A stretch of DNA of 64,000 bases from Streptomyces collinus (GTDB lineage Bacteria; Actinomycetota; Actinomycetes; Streptomycetales; Streptomycetaceae). A program made the translations under genes and the position numbers. Shown here piece by piece: positions 24,668 through 34,335 of the stretch. The stretch covers positions 6,076,001-6,140,000 of the forward strand of contig NZ_CP133771.1 in the NCBI RefSeq assembly GCF_031348265.1. The letters run 5' to 3'. The notes below the pieces were generated by a model. That model had not been told where the DNA came from, searched no databases, and saw only the letters and a program-made list of their open reading frames with translations. The first letter of the stretch is position 1, and each line of letters opens with the position of its first letter.

Positions 24668-26929
24668 TTGTCAAACACCGAATTTCCGGACGATGAATTG
24701 CGACAGGAACAGGAATTCATCGACGGGTTGTACGCGCGCGTGGACGCGCTGCGCGGCGACGCCGAGACCTCCGTCACGGACGCGCTCGCGCAGGGCAACA
24801 CCCCCATGCAGGCCAGACTTGAGCGGGACATCCTCGTGGCCGAGCGCTCCGGGCTGCTCGCCGCGCTGAACGCGGTGGACGGCTCCCTGTGCTTCGGCCG
24901 GATCGACCTCACCTCGGGCGTCACCCACCGCATCGGCCGCATCGGCCTGCGCACCGACGACGCCGAGCGCACCCCCGTCCTGATCGACTGGCGTGCCGAT
25001 GTCGCCCGCCCCTTCTACCTGGCCACCGGCCACACCCCGATGGGCCTCAGGCGCCGCCGGCACATCGCCACCGACGGCCGGACGGTCACCCACCTGCACG
25101 ACGAGATCCTCGACCTCGGCGACGAGACCCGCACCGGCCACGAGGACCCGACGGGCGACGCCGTACTGCTCGCCGCCCTCAACTCCGCGCGCACCGGCCG
25201 CATGGGCGACATCGTGCAGACCATCCAGGCCGACCAGGACCGCATCATCCGTGCCCCGCACCGCGGCGTCATGGTGGTGGAGGGCGGCCCGGGCACCGGC
25301 AAGACGGCCGTCGCCCTGCACCGCGCCGCCTACCTGCTCTACGAGCACCGGGAACTGCTCGCCAAGCGGGCCGTGCTGATCGTCGGGCCCAACCCGGCGT
25401 TCCTCGGATACATCGGCGAGGTGCTGCCCTCCCTCGGCGAGACGGGTGTGCTCCTCGCGACCGTCGGCGAGCTGTTCCCCGGCGTCAAGGCCACCGCGAC
25501 CGACACGCCCGAGGCCGCCGCCGTGAAGGGCCGGGCCGGCATGGCCGACGTGCTCGCCGAGGTCGTGCGCAGCCGGCAGGCGCTGCCCGACCCGGTGATC
25601 ACCATCGAGCACGACCGCGAGGTCCTCATGCTCGACGACGGCCTGGTCAACGTCGCCCGCGAACGCACCCGTGCCGTCAAGCTGCCGCACAACGCCGCCC
25701 GCGAGCACTTCGAGGGCCACATCCTCAACGCCCTCACCGACCTGTACGCCGAGCGGATCGGCACCGACCCCTTCGACGGGTCCAGCCTGCTCGACCCCAG
25801 CGACATCACCCAGATCCGCGACGACCTCGCCGAGAACCCCGAGGTCTGGTCGGCCGTCGACCAATTGTGGCCGCTGCTGACCCCGCAGCGGCTCGTCGCG
25901 GACTTCCTCGCCGCGCCGGAGGAGTTCCTGCCCGCCGAGGACGCCGACGCCGTACGCCGCCCGGTCACCCGGCGCTGGACGGTCGCGGACGTGCCGTTGC
26001 TCGACGAGGCCGCCGAACTCCTCGGCGACGACGACCGGCTCGCCCGCGACCGCGCCGAACGCGAGCGGCAGCGGCAGATCGCCTACGCGCAGGGCGTGCT
26101 GGACGTGTCGTACGCGTCCCGCACGTACGAGTTCGAGGACAAGGAGGAGGACGACCCCGAGGGCTCCGAGGTGCTGTCCGCGCACGACATCATCGACGCC
26201 GAGCGCTTCGCCGAGCGGCACGAGGAGGACGACCACCGCAGCGCAGCCGAGCGCGCCGCCGCCGACCGCACCTGGGCGTTCGGGCACATCATCGTCGACG
26301 AGGCGCAGGAACTGTCGCCGATGGCGTGGCGGCTGCTGATGCGGCGCAGCCCGACCCGCTCGATGACCCTGGTCGGCGATCCGGCCCAGACGGCGGAGGC
26401 GGCCGGGGTCGGCTCCTGGTCGGGCATCCTCTCCCCGTACGTCGAGGACCGCTGGGAGCACACCCGGCTGGGCGTCAACTACCGCACCCCGGCCGAGATC
26501 ATGGACGTCGCGGCGGCCGTGGTCCGCGCCGAGCAGCCGGGCTTCGAGCCGCCCAGCTCGGTCCGCTCCACGGGCGTACGTCCCTGGGCCCGCGCCACCG
26601 ACGACCTCCCCGGCGCCGTCGCCAAGGCGGTCGGGGAACTCACCCCCGCCGAGGGACGGCTCGCGGTGATCGCCCCGCGCGACCTCCACCGCCCCGTCGC
26701 GGCACGGCTGGACGGCGTCACGGCGGGCGCCGAACCCGACCTCACCCAGGCGGTCGTCCTGCTCGACCCGCGCCAGGCCAAGGGCCTGGAGTTCGACTCC
26801 GTCCTCGTGGTCGAGCCCGGCCGCTACGGCACCAGCGACCTGTACGTGGCCCTGACCCGGGCCACCCAGCGGCTGGGCGTGCTGCACACCGGGCCCCTGC
26901 CCCAGGCCCTGGCGGAGGCCTTCGGATGA
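24668..26929 (+). CDS. helD: HelD-type RNA polymerase-recycling helicase
   Basis: 753 residues from TTG 24668, with GGGAG about 7 bases upstream. HelD proteins are superfamily 1 motors that pull RNA polymerase off DNA. The N-terminal coiled-coil (residues of about 8-70) is the part that inserts into polymerase in this family. Walker A VEGGPGTGKTAV is at about residue 205, Walker B/DEAQ in IIVDEAQELSP at about 541, a Q/III motif region MTLVGDPAQTAEA, and KGLEFDSVLVVEP plus LYVALTRATQRLGVLH at the end. Some relatives (HelR) protect from rifampicin; the upstream region shows CTTCAA-N5-TTGAAG but I saw no clear rifamycin-associated element. Confidence 0.88.
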   Translation: MSNTEFPDDELRQEQEFIDGLYARVDALRGDAETSVTDALAQGNTPMQARLERDILVAERSGLLAALNAVDGSLCFGRIDLTSGVTHRIGRIGLRTDDAERTPVLIDWRADVARPFYLATGHTPMGLRRRRHIATDGRTVTHLHDEILDLGDETRTGHEDPTGDAVLLAALNSARTGRMGDIVQTIQADQDRIIRAPHRGVMVVEGGPGTGKTAVALHRAAYLLYEHRELLAKRAVLIVGPNPAFLGYIGEVLPSLGETGVLLATVGELFPGVKATATDTPEAAAVKGRAGMADVLAEVVRSRQALPDPVITIEHDREVLMLDDGLVNVARERTRAVKLPHNAAREHFEGHILNALTDLYAERIGTDPFDGSSLLDPSDITQIRDDLAENPEVWSAVDQLWPLLTPQRLVADFLAAPEEFLPAEDADAVRRPVTRRWTVADVPLLDEAAELLGDDDRLARDRAERERQRQIAYAQGVLDVSYASRTYEFEDKEEDDPEGSEVLSAHDIIDAERFAERHEEDDHRSAAERAAADRTWAFGHIIVDEAQELSPMAWRLLMRRSPTRSMTLVGDPAQTAEAAGVGSWSGILSPYVEDRWEHTRLGVNYRTPAEIMDVAAAVVRAEQPGFEPPSSVRSTGVRPWARATDDLPGAVAKAVGELTPAEGRLAVIAPRDLHRPVAARLDGVTAGAEPDLTQAVVLLDPRQAKGLEFDSVLVVEPGRYGTSDLYVALTRATQRLGVLHTGPLPQALAEAFG

Positions 26930-26934
26930 CGGAG

Positions 26935-26968
26935 CGGCCCCGCACCCGCCCGCCCGGGTGCGGGGCCG
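26935..26968. terminator. Bidirectional terminator after helD
   Basis: Perfect 14-bp arms CGGCCCCGCACCCG (26935-26948) and CGGGTGCGGGGCCG (26955-26968), 6-nt loop, between convergent genes. Confidence 0.88.
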
Positions 26969-26969
26969 C

Positions 26970-27380
26970 CTACCGCAGGAGCGACTCCGGATCCCGCAGT
27001 GCGTGCCACAGCCCCGCGGCGAGCGCCACGGCCGCCGAGGCGAAGAACACCCAGAACAGGAACTCGGCCCCGGGCGCGAGCTCGTAGACGGTGCCGTCCT
27101 CCCACTCGCAGTAGGCCCGCGGTGGAAACGGGACCGAGACTCCCGACACCTTCCCGCTCCCGATGACACCCTCCCGGTACGGCTCACGGGGGCAGGGGGC
27201 GGTCTCCGGGAACAGGACGGGATCGTCCGCCGCCATGATGAACACCCAGGTGACCGCGGTGAGCGGCACCGTCCAGAAGACCGACGTCCTCACCCACAGC
27301 GGCAGCAGCGGATGCGCCAGCAGCCCGCGGAGCGCGACCTGGCCGACCACCAGCACGGCGAAGACGGGAAGCACCGTCAC
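26970..27380 (-). CDS. Small membrane protein, partner B
   Basis: 136 residues from GTG 27380, whose GTGA overlaps the upstream gene's stop. Three hydrophobic segments are visible (VLPVFAVLVVGQVAL, FWTVPLTAVTWVFIMAA, EFLFWVFFASAAVALAAGLW). Between the last two is a probably external loop with two cysteines and the motif CEWEDGTVYEL. I recognise no family. The upstream membrane protein has the matching loop motif CVREDGSVYSS, so the two look like diverged halves of one gene pair. Confidence 0.6.
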   Translation of the reverse strand: MTVLPVFAVLVVGQVALRGLLAHPLLPLWVRTSVFWTVPLTAVTWVFIMAADDPVLFPETAPCPREPYREGVIGSGKVSGVSVPFPPRAYCEWEDGTVYELAPGAEFLFWVFFASAAVALAAGLWHALRDPESLLR

Positions 27381-27895
27381 GACGTCAGGGCCGCCTTGCG
27401 GGCGCGCAGTTCGGTCGCGTAGCCCGCGCCGATGGCGAACAGGGCGGCGGACAGGGCGAGGGAGGCGCTCGCCCCGTTCATCCACCCGTAGGCCGCATCA
27501 CTGGAGTAGACGGAGCCGTCCTCGCGGACGCAGTCGAAGCGCAGCGGCAGGTACGAGGACCGGTGATGGGACAGCCCCTCCCGCGTGGCCTCGTCGAAGC
27601 CGTCGCGGCAGGCCGGGGCCGGGACCGAGTTCGCGCCGTCTCCGAACGCCTGCTCCGACAGCAGGACGGTGAAGAATCCCAGCGAGTACACGGCCGCGGC
27701 CGCCCACGCGGCCGTCGCCGCCGCCCGGCGCAGCAGGTGCACCGGCCACGGCTCGGGCCGCCCGGGCAGCGCCATCGCGACGACCCCGGCACCCGCGACG
27801 AGCGCACCGACGGCACAGGCCGTCGAGACTCCGAAGCCCATCAGCACGGCAGGCCCGGCGAGGTGAACCGCATGGCATCCATGCGGCCACCCCAC
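27377..27895 (-). CDS. Small membrane protein, partner A
   Basis: Up to 172 residues from GTG 27895; ATG 27841 is an equally plausible start and would remove 18 residues of doubtful coding. No clear ribosome site supports either. Four hydrophobic segments surround an external loop with cysteines and FDCVREDGSVYSS, similar to the loop of the next gene. It is co-translated with that gene. The function is unknown; the paired loops suggest a membrane heterodimer. Confidence 0.55.
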   Translation of the reverse strand: MGWPHGCHAVHLAGPAVLMGFGVSTACAVGALVAGAGVVAMALPGRPEPWPVHLLRRAAATAAWAAAAVYSLGFFTVLLSEQAFGDGANSVPAPACRDGFDEATREGLSHHRSSYLPLRFDCVREDGSVYSSDAAYGWMNGASASLALSAALFAIGAGYATELRARKAALTS

Positions 27896-27969
27896 CAGGG
27901 CCGGACCGGCCGGGCTGTGGCGGAGGCCACTCCTCCGGTCACAGCCGTGTCACAGGAGGCCCGGGCCCC

Positions 27970-30969
27970 CTACGCCGGCCGCAGCCACACCGTCGCCAGC
28001 GGTGGCAGGGTCAGGCGGATGCTCGCCGGGCGGCCGTGCCAGGGCTGGGGTTCCGGTTTGACCGGGTCGGGGTGGGTGACGTCGCTGCCGCCGTAGCGCG
28101 CCGCGTCGGTGTTGACGGCCTCGTGCCAGGCGGGCACGTCCTCGGGGACGCCCAGGCGGTAGTCCTGGCGGGTGACCGGCGCGAAGTTGGACACCGCCAG
28201 CACCGGGACGCCTTCCGGGTCCAGCCGCAGGAACGCGAGGACGTTGTCGTCCGCGGCGTCCCCGACGATCCACTCGAAACCGGCCGGGTCGGTGTCCAGC
28301 CGCCACAGCGCCGGGGTCGCCCGGTAGACGGTGTTCAGGTCGCGGACCAGGTCGCGCACGCCCCGGTGGTCGGGCTCCGCCCCGTAGCCCGGGTCCAGCA
28401 GCCACCAGTCCGGGCCGTGCGCCTCCGACCACTCGGCGCCCTGCGCGAACTCCTGGCCCATGAACAGCAGTTGCTTGCCCGGGTGGGCCCACATGAAGCC
28501 GAGGTAGGCCCGCACCCCGGCGCGCTGCTGCCACCAGTCGCCCGGCATCTTCGACACCAGGGACCGCTTGCCGTGCACGACCTCGTCGTGCGAGATCGGC
28601 AGCACGTAGTTCTCGCTGTACGCGTACACCATCGAGAAGGTCATCTCCCCGTGGTGGTACTTGCGGTGCACCGGCTCGTGGCTCATGTACTGCAACGAGT
28701 CGTGCATCCAGCCCATGTTCCACTTCAGCCCGAACCCCAGCCCGCCGAAGCCGCTCGGGCCCTTGTGGTGGGTGGCCCGGGTGACACCGTCCCAGGCGGT
28801 GGACTCCTCGGCGATCGTGACCACGCCGGGCACCCTGCGGTACACCGTCGCGTTCATCTCCTGGAGGAACGCCACCGCGTCCAGGTTCTCCCGGCCGCCG
28901 TGCTCGTTGGGCGTCCACTGGCCCGGCTCGCGCGAGTAGTCCAGGTAGAGCATCGAGGCGACGGCGTCCACGCGCAGCCCGTCGATGTGGAACTCCTCGC
29001 ACCAGTACACGGCGTTGGCGACGAGGAAGTTGCGCACCTCGTTGCGCCCGAAGTCGAACTCCAGCGTGCCCCAGTCGGGGTGCGCGGCCCGCAGCGGATC
29101 CTCGTGCTCGTACAGCGGACGGCCGTCGAACTCGGCCAGCGCCCACGCGTCACGCGGGAAGTGCGCCGGCACCCAGTCCATGAGGACGCCGATGCCGGCC
29201 TGGTGCAGCTTGTCGACCAGGTACCGGAAGTCGTCCGGCGTGCCCAGCCGGGCCGTCGGCGCGTAGAAGCCGGTCACCTGGTAGCCCCAGGAGCCGCCGA
29301 ACGGATGCTCCGCGACCGGCATCAGCTCGACGTGCGTGAAGCCCAGGTTCTTCACGTACCCCGGCAGCTGCTCCGCCAGTTGACGGTAGGTCAGCCCGGG
29401 CCGCCAGGACGCCAGGTGCACCTCGTACACCGAGAACGGCGCCTCGTGCGCCGGGGCCTCGGCGCGCCGGGCCAGCCACTCGGCGTCGCCCCACTCGTAC
29501 GCCGAGGACGTGATGACCGACGAGGTCGCGGGCGGCACCTCCGTGCGGCGGGCCAGCGGGTCGGCGCGCAGCGTCCTCGAACCGTCGGGGCGGGTGATCT
29601 CGAACTTGTACAGCTCGCCCTCACCGACGTCCGGCAGGAACAGCTCCCACACCCCGGACGAGCCCAGCGACCGCATGACGTGCCCGGTGCCGTCCCAGAA
29701 GTTGAAGGTGCCGGCCACGCGCACGCCGCGCGCGTTCGGCGCCCACACCGCGAACCGGGTGCCCGTCACGCCCTCGTGGGTCATCGGGTGCGCACCCAGC
29801 GCCGTCCACAGCTCCTCGTGCCGGCCCTCGCCGATCAGGTGCAGGTCGAGGTCGCCCAGCGTGGGCAGGAAGCGGTACGCGTCCTCGGTCTCCAGGACCG
29901 TCCCCTCGTACTCCACGACCAGCCGGTACGCCGGGACCTCCCGCAGCGGCAGCAGGCCGGAGAAGAAGCCCTCCCCGTCGTCGTGCAGCTCGGCCCGCAG
30001 TTCCCCGGCGACGACGGTCACCGACAGGGCATACGGCCGGAACGCCCGGAAGGCGATGCCGCCGGGCACCGGGTGCGCGCCGAGCACGGAGTGCGGGTCG
30101 TGATGCGTGCCGCCGAGCAGCCGCTCCCGGTCCGCCGCGTCGACGGCGGGCGAGACGGCGACCTCCACCTCCGGCGGGACCACCTGGGCGGAGGCGGCCT
30201 CCAGGGCGGGGGCCTGTCCGGCAGGGGCCTTCCGGGCAGCCGCCCTCCGGGCCGGGGCCTTCTTGACTGCGCCCCTCTTCGCGACGGCCTTGCCCGCGGG
30301 CGCCTTGCCGGCGGTGGTCTTCTTCGCGGGGCTCTCGGCGACCGTGCTCGTGGCGGTGGCGGTCTTCTTGGCGGTGGCGGTCTTCTTCGCGGCGGCCTTC
30401 TTGGCGGTGGCCTTGGCGGGGGTGGCCTTCTTCGCGACGGCCTCGGCGGCCGTGGTCGTCGCAGCGGCGCTCTTGGCGGTGCCGGCCTTCTTGGCCGGAG
30501 CCTTCTTCGCGGTGTTCTTCGCCGCGGGGGACTTCGCGGCGGCCGCCTTGCCGGCGACGGTTTCCGCGGCCGTGGACGTCGAGGACGCGGCCTTCACGGC
30601 AGTGGTCTTGGCCGCCGTCGCCTTGACCGTCGTGGCCTTCTTGGCGGCCGATTTCTTGACGGCCGTCTTCTTCGCCGCGGCCTTCTTCGCCGTGGCCGTC
30701 CCGGCCGCGGGCAGCTCGACCGCCGTCTTCTCGGCTGCGGCCTTCTTCGCCGCCGCCTTCTTGGCCACCGTCTTGCCGACGGTGGTCTTCGCGGCGGCGG
30801 CCTTCTTGGCGGTCGCCTTCGCGGGGGCCGCCTTCTTCGCCGCTGCCTGTTTGGGCACCGCCGTCTTCTTCGCGGCGCTCTTCTGCTGGGCGGCCGTGGG
30901 CTGCTCGGGGATCTTCTCCCCGGCGGTCCCCTTGGGGCGCGAACCGCTGGACTCAGGGCGGGGGGTCAC
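27970..30969 (-). CDS. glgB: Glycogen branching enzyme with histone-H1-like tail
   Basis: 999 residues from GTG 30969, with TGGAGG 8 bases upstream. It adds alpha-1,6 branches to the glucan made by GlgE. From about residue 265 it is a normal enzyme: an N-terminal carbohydrate-binding module (HDPHSVLGAHPVPGG), then a GH13 barrel with nucleophile Asp in IDGLRVDAVASMLYLDYSR, acid/base Glu in VTIAEESTAW, ISHDEVVHGK and the C-terminal beta domain. Residues of about 30-262 are instead a low-complexity Lys/Ala/Thr tail of KKA and AKKT repeats, like histone H1 or HupS tails. Such enzymes are usually 730-780 residues, so the tail is extra. It is the last gene of the glgE-treS-mak-glgB operon. Confidence 0.93.
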   Translation of the reverse strand: MTPRPESSGSRPKGTAGEKIPEQPTAAQQKSAAKKTAVPKQAAAKKAAPAKATAKKAAAAKTTVGKTVAKKAAAKKAAAEKTAVELPAAGTATAKKAAAKKTAVKKSAAKKATTVKATAAKTTAVKAASSTSTAAETVAGKAAAAKSPAAKNTAKKAPAKKAGTAKSAAATTTAAEAVAKKATPAKATAKKAAAKKTATAKKTATATSTVAESPAKKTTAGKAPAGKAVAKRGAVKKAPARRAAARKAPAGQAPALEAASAQVVPPEVEVAVSPAVDAADRERLLGGTHHDPHSVLGAHPVPGGIAFRAFRPYALSVTVVAGELRAELHDDGEGFFSGLLPLREVPAYRLVVEYEGTVLETEDAYRFLPTLGDLDLHLIGEGRHEELWTALGAHPMTHEGVTGTRFAVWAPNARGVRVAGTFNFWDGTGHVMRSLGSSGVWELFLPDVGEGELYKFEITRPDGSRTLRADPLARRTEVPPATSSVITSSAYEWGDAEWLARRAEAPAHEAPFSVYEVHLASWRPGLTYRQLAEQLPGYVKNLGFTHVELMPVAEHPFGGSWGYQVTGFYAPTARLGTPDDFRYLVDKLHQAGIGVLMDWVPAHFPRDAWALAEFDGRPLYEHEDPLRAAHPDWGTLEFDFGRNEVRNFLVANAVYWCEEFHIDGLRVDAVASMLYLDYSREPGQWTPNEHGGRENLDAVAFLQEMNATVYRRVPGVVTIAEESTAWDGVTRATHHKGPSGFGGLGFGLKWNMGWMHDSLQYMSHEPVHRKYHHGEMTFSMVYAYSENYVLPISHDEVVHGKRSLVSKMPGDWWQQRAGVRAYLGFMWAHPGKQLLFMGQEFAQGAEWSEAHGPDWWLLDPGYGAEPDHRGVRDLVRDLNTVYRATPALWRLDTDPAGFEWIVGDAADDNVLAFLRLDPEGVPVLAVSNFAPVTRQDYRLGVPEDVPAWHEAVNTDAARYGGSDVTHPDPVKPEPQPWHGRPASIRLTLPPLATVWLRPA
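30183..30879 (-). repeat. Degenerate repeats coding the GlgB Lys/Ala tail
   Basis: About 230 codons of imperfect units such as GCCAAGAAGGCC, read on the minus strand, encode the AKKA/AKKT tail. The reading frame stays open and in phase with the enzyme. Confidence 0.85.
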
Positions 30970-31000
30970 GGGCGGAGCCTCCAGGACGAGGGGTGGTCGG

Positions 31001-32443
31001 TCAGGTCAGGTGGCCGGTCGAGGCGAGCCGGTCTATGGCGGCCAGGGGCACCGGCAGCCAGTCGGGGCGGTGCCGGGCCTCGTACACCACCTCGTAGATC
31101 GCCTTGTCCGTCTCGTAGGCGCGCAGCAGCACCGGGTCGGTGCGCGGATCGCGGCCGGAGGCCTCCGCGTAGCCGGAGCAGTACGCGGCGCGGCAGGTGT
31201 CGGCCCAGTCCGCCTGGGGCGGGTCGGCCGAGCGGGCCGCGTAGTCGAAGGACCGCAGCATGCCGGCGACGTCCCGCACCGCCGGCTGCGGCATGCGCCG
31301 CTCGGCCAGCGGCCGGGCCGGCTCGCCCTCGAAGTCGATCAGCCACCACTCGCCGGACGGCGAGCGCAGGCACTGGCCGAGGTGCAGATCGCCGTGCACC
31401 CGCTGCGCGGTCCAGGTGCGGCCCTCGGCGGCCAGGTCGCCCAGCGCCGTGAACGCGGAGCGCAGCCCGCCGGCGTACGGCCGCAGCGCGGCCACCGCCT
31501 GGACGGCCGCGTCCAGCCGCTCGATCATGCCGTCGACCATGAGCCGGAGCTGCATGTGACCCAGCGTGACCGTCGGCAACGCGCGGGCCAGCGCGGTGTG
31601 CACCTGGGCGGTGGCCCGGCCGAGAGCCCGCGCCTCGGCGCCGAAGTCCTCGCCCTTGGCCAGCTCGCGCAGCGCCAGCTCCCAGCCGTCCGAGGCGCCC
31701 TGCAGGAACGGCTGCAGCACCCCCAGGACGTACGGCTGGGCGGCGAGGTCCACCGAACCCGACGGGACGACCGGGTCCGCCGTGGGGGAGATGTCCGCGA
31801 CCAGCCAGGCCGTCGGCGCGGGCACCCGGGGGCAGCCCTCGCCGGCCAGCGCGAGCGGCAGTTCCAGATCGGGGTTGACCCCGGGCACGATCCGGCGAAG
31901 CAGCTTTAGGATGAACGTATCTCCGTAGACGACCGACGAGTTGGACTGCTCGGCCGTCACCACGCGCGGCACGAGACCCGAGCGGATGTCCTGGCCGGCG
32001 TCCCGGTCGAAGCGCAGCCTGCCGATGCGGGCCCGGGTGCGCAGCGCCTCCAGGAGCAGCTCGGCGGGCCTGGTGTCGTGCAGGGCGTCGTAGACCGTCC
32101 GGCCGGCCAGCGGCCCCGTCGGCACGTGTCCGATGAGCGCGGGCGCCAGCCGAGGCGGCAGCGCCTCGCGCACGCCTATCAGCAGCTGGTAGCAGTCACC
32201 GGGGTGGCCGGGCGCACCGTGGGACGGCACGGCGGGCTGATGGGCGCGGACGAGCAGGTGGTACAGGCCGAGCTTGGACGTGGCCGGGAGCAGCTCGGTG
32301 GCCTCGACCAGCGTGAACCCGGTGACCGGCCGCCCCTTGCCCGCGAACCACCGCTGCCGCGGCAGCCACTCCCGCAGCAACGGGTCGAGGGAGGCAAGGA
32401 GGCCGGGCGGGGTGGTGACGGTGCGTGTGACGGCTTCCGACAT
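31001..32443 (-). CDS. mak: Maltokinase
   Basis: 480 residues from ATG 32443, with AAAGGA upstream. It phosphorylates maltose with ATP to alpha-maltose-1-phosphate, the donor used by GlgE. It is an eukaryotic-like kinase fold with an N-terminal cap (LLREWLPRQRWFAGKGRPVTGF). Catalytic-loop and metal-binding motifs are visible in QRVHGDLHLGQCLR and WWLIDFEGEP. It is also called Pep2. In mycobacteria it forms a complex with TreS, whose gene is next door upstream. It is 31 bases from glgB and co-directional. Confidence 0.92.
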   Translation of the reverse strand: MSEAVTRTVTTPPGLLASLDPLLREWLPRQRWFAGKGRPVTGFTLVEATELLPATSKLGLYHLLVRAHQPAVPSHGAPGHPGDCYQLLIGVREALPPRLAPALIGHVPTGPLAGRTVYDALHDTRPAELLLEALRTRARIGRLRFDRDAGQDIRSGLVPRVVTAEQSNSSVVYGDTFILKLLRRIVPGVNPDLELPLALAGEGCPRVPAPTAWLVADISPTADPVVPSGSVDLAAQPYVLGVLQPFLQGASDGWELALRELAKGEDFGAEARALGRATAQVHTALARALPTVTLGHMQLRLMVDGMIERLDAAVQAVAALRPYAGGLRSAFTALGDLAAEGRTWTAQRVHGDLHLGQCLRSPSGEWWLIDFEGEPARPLAERRMPQPAVRDVAGMLRSFDYAARSADPPQADWADTCRAAYCSGYAEASGRDPRTDPVLLRAYETDKAIYEVVYEARHRPDWLPVPLAAIDRLASTGHLT

Positions 32444-32560
32444 GGCGTCGCGTCCTTTCACCCATTCTCGGTGCGCCTCCGGGGCCTGTGGCCGGCTCCG
32501 GTGGGCGCCCCTCCGGCTCACGCGGGCGGGCGGGGTGTTACTGATGCGTGCCCCCGGCGG

Positions 32561-32596
32561 GGCGGAGGAAACGCCCCGCCGCGGGGGTTTGCCGCC
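32561..32596 (-). terminator. Hairpin between treS and mak
   Basis: GGCGG and AAAC-CCCC pair with GGGG-GTTT and CCGCC across 32561-32596, with small bulges. It sits in the 191-base gap between treS and mak, the only wide gap in the operon, and may reduce read-through. Three AGGCCT palindromes (32611-32633) lie between it and the treS stop. Confidence 0.5.
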
Positions 32597-32634
32597 CGCC
32601 CCGTGGATCAGGCCTCAACAGGCCTTTTCAGGCC

Positions 32635-34331
<1,697 letters not shown>

Positions 34332-34335
<4 letters not shown>

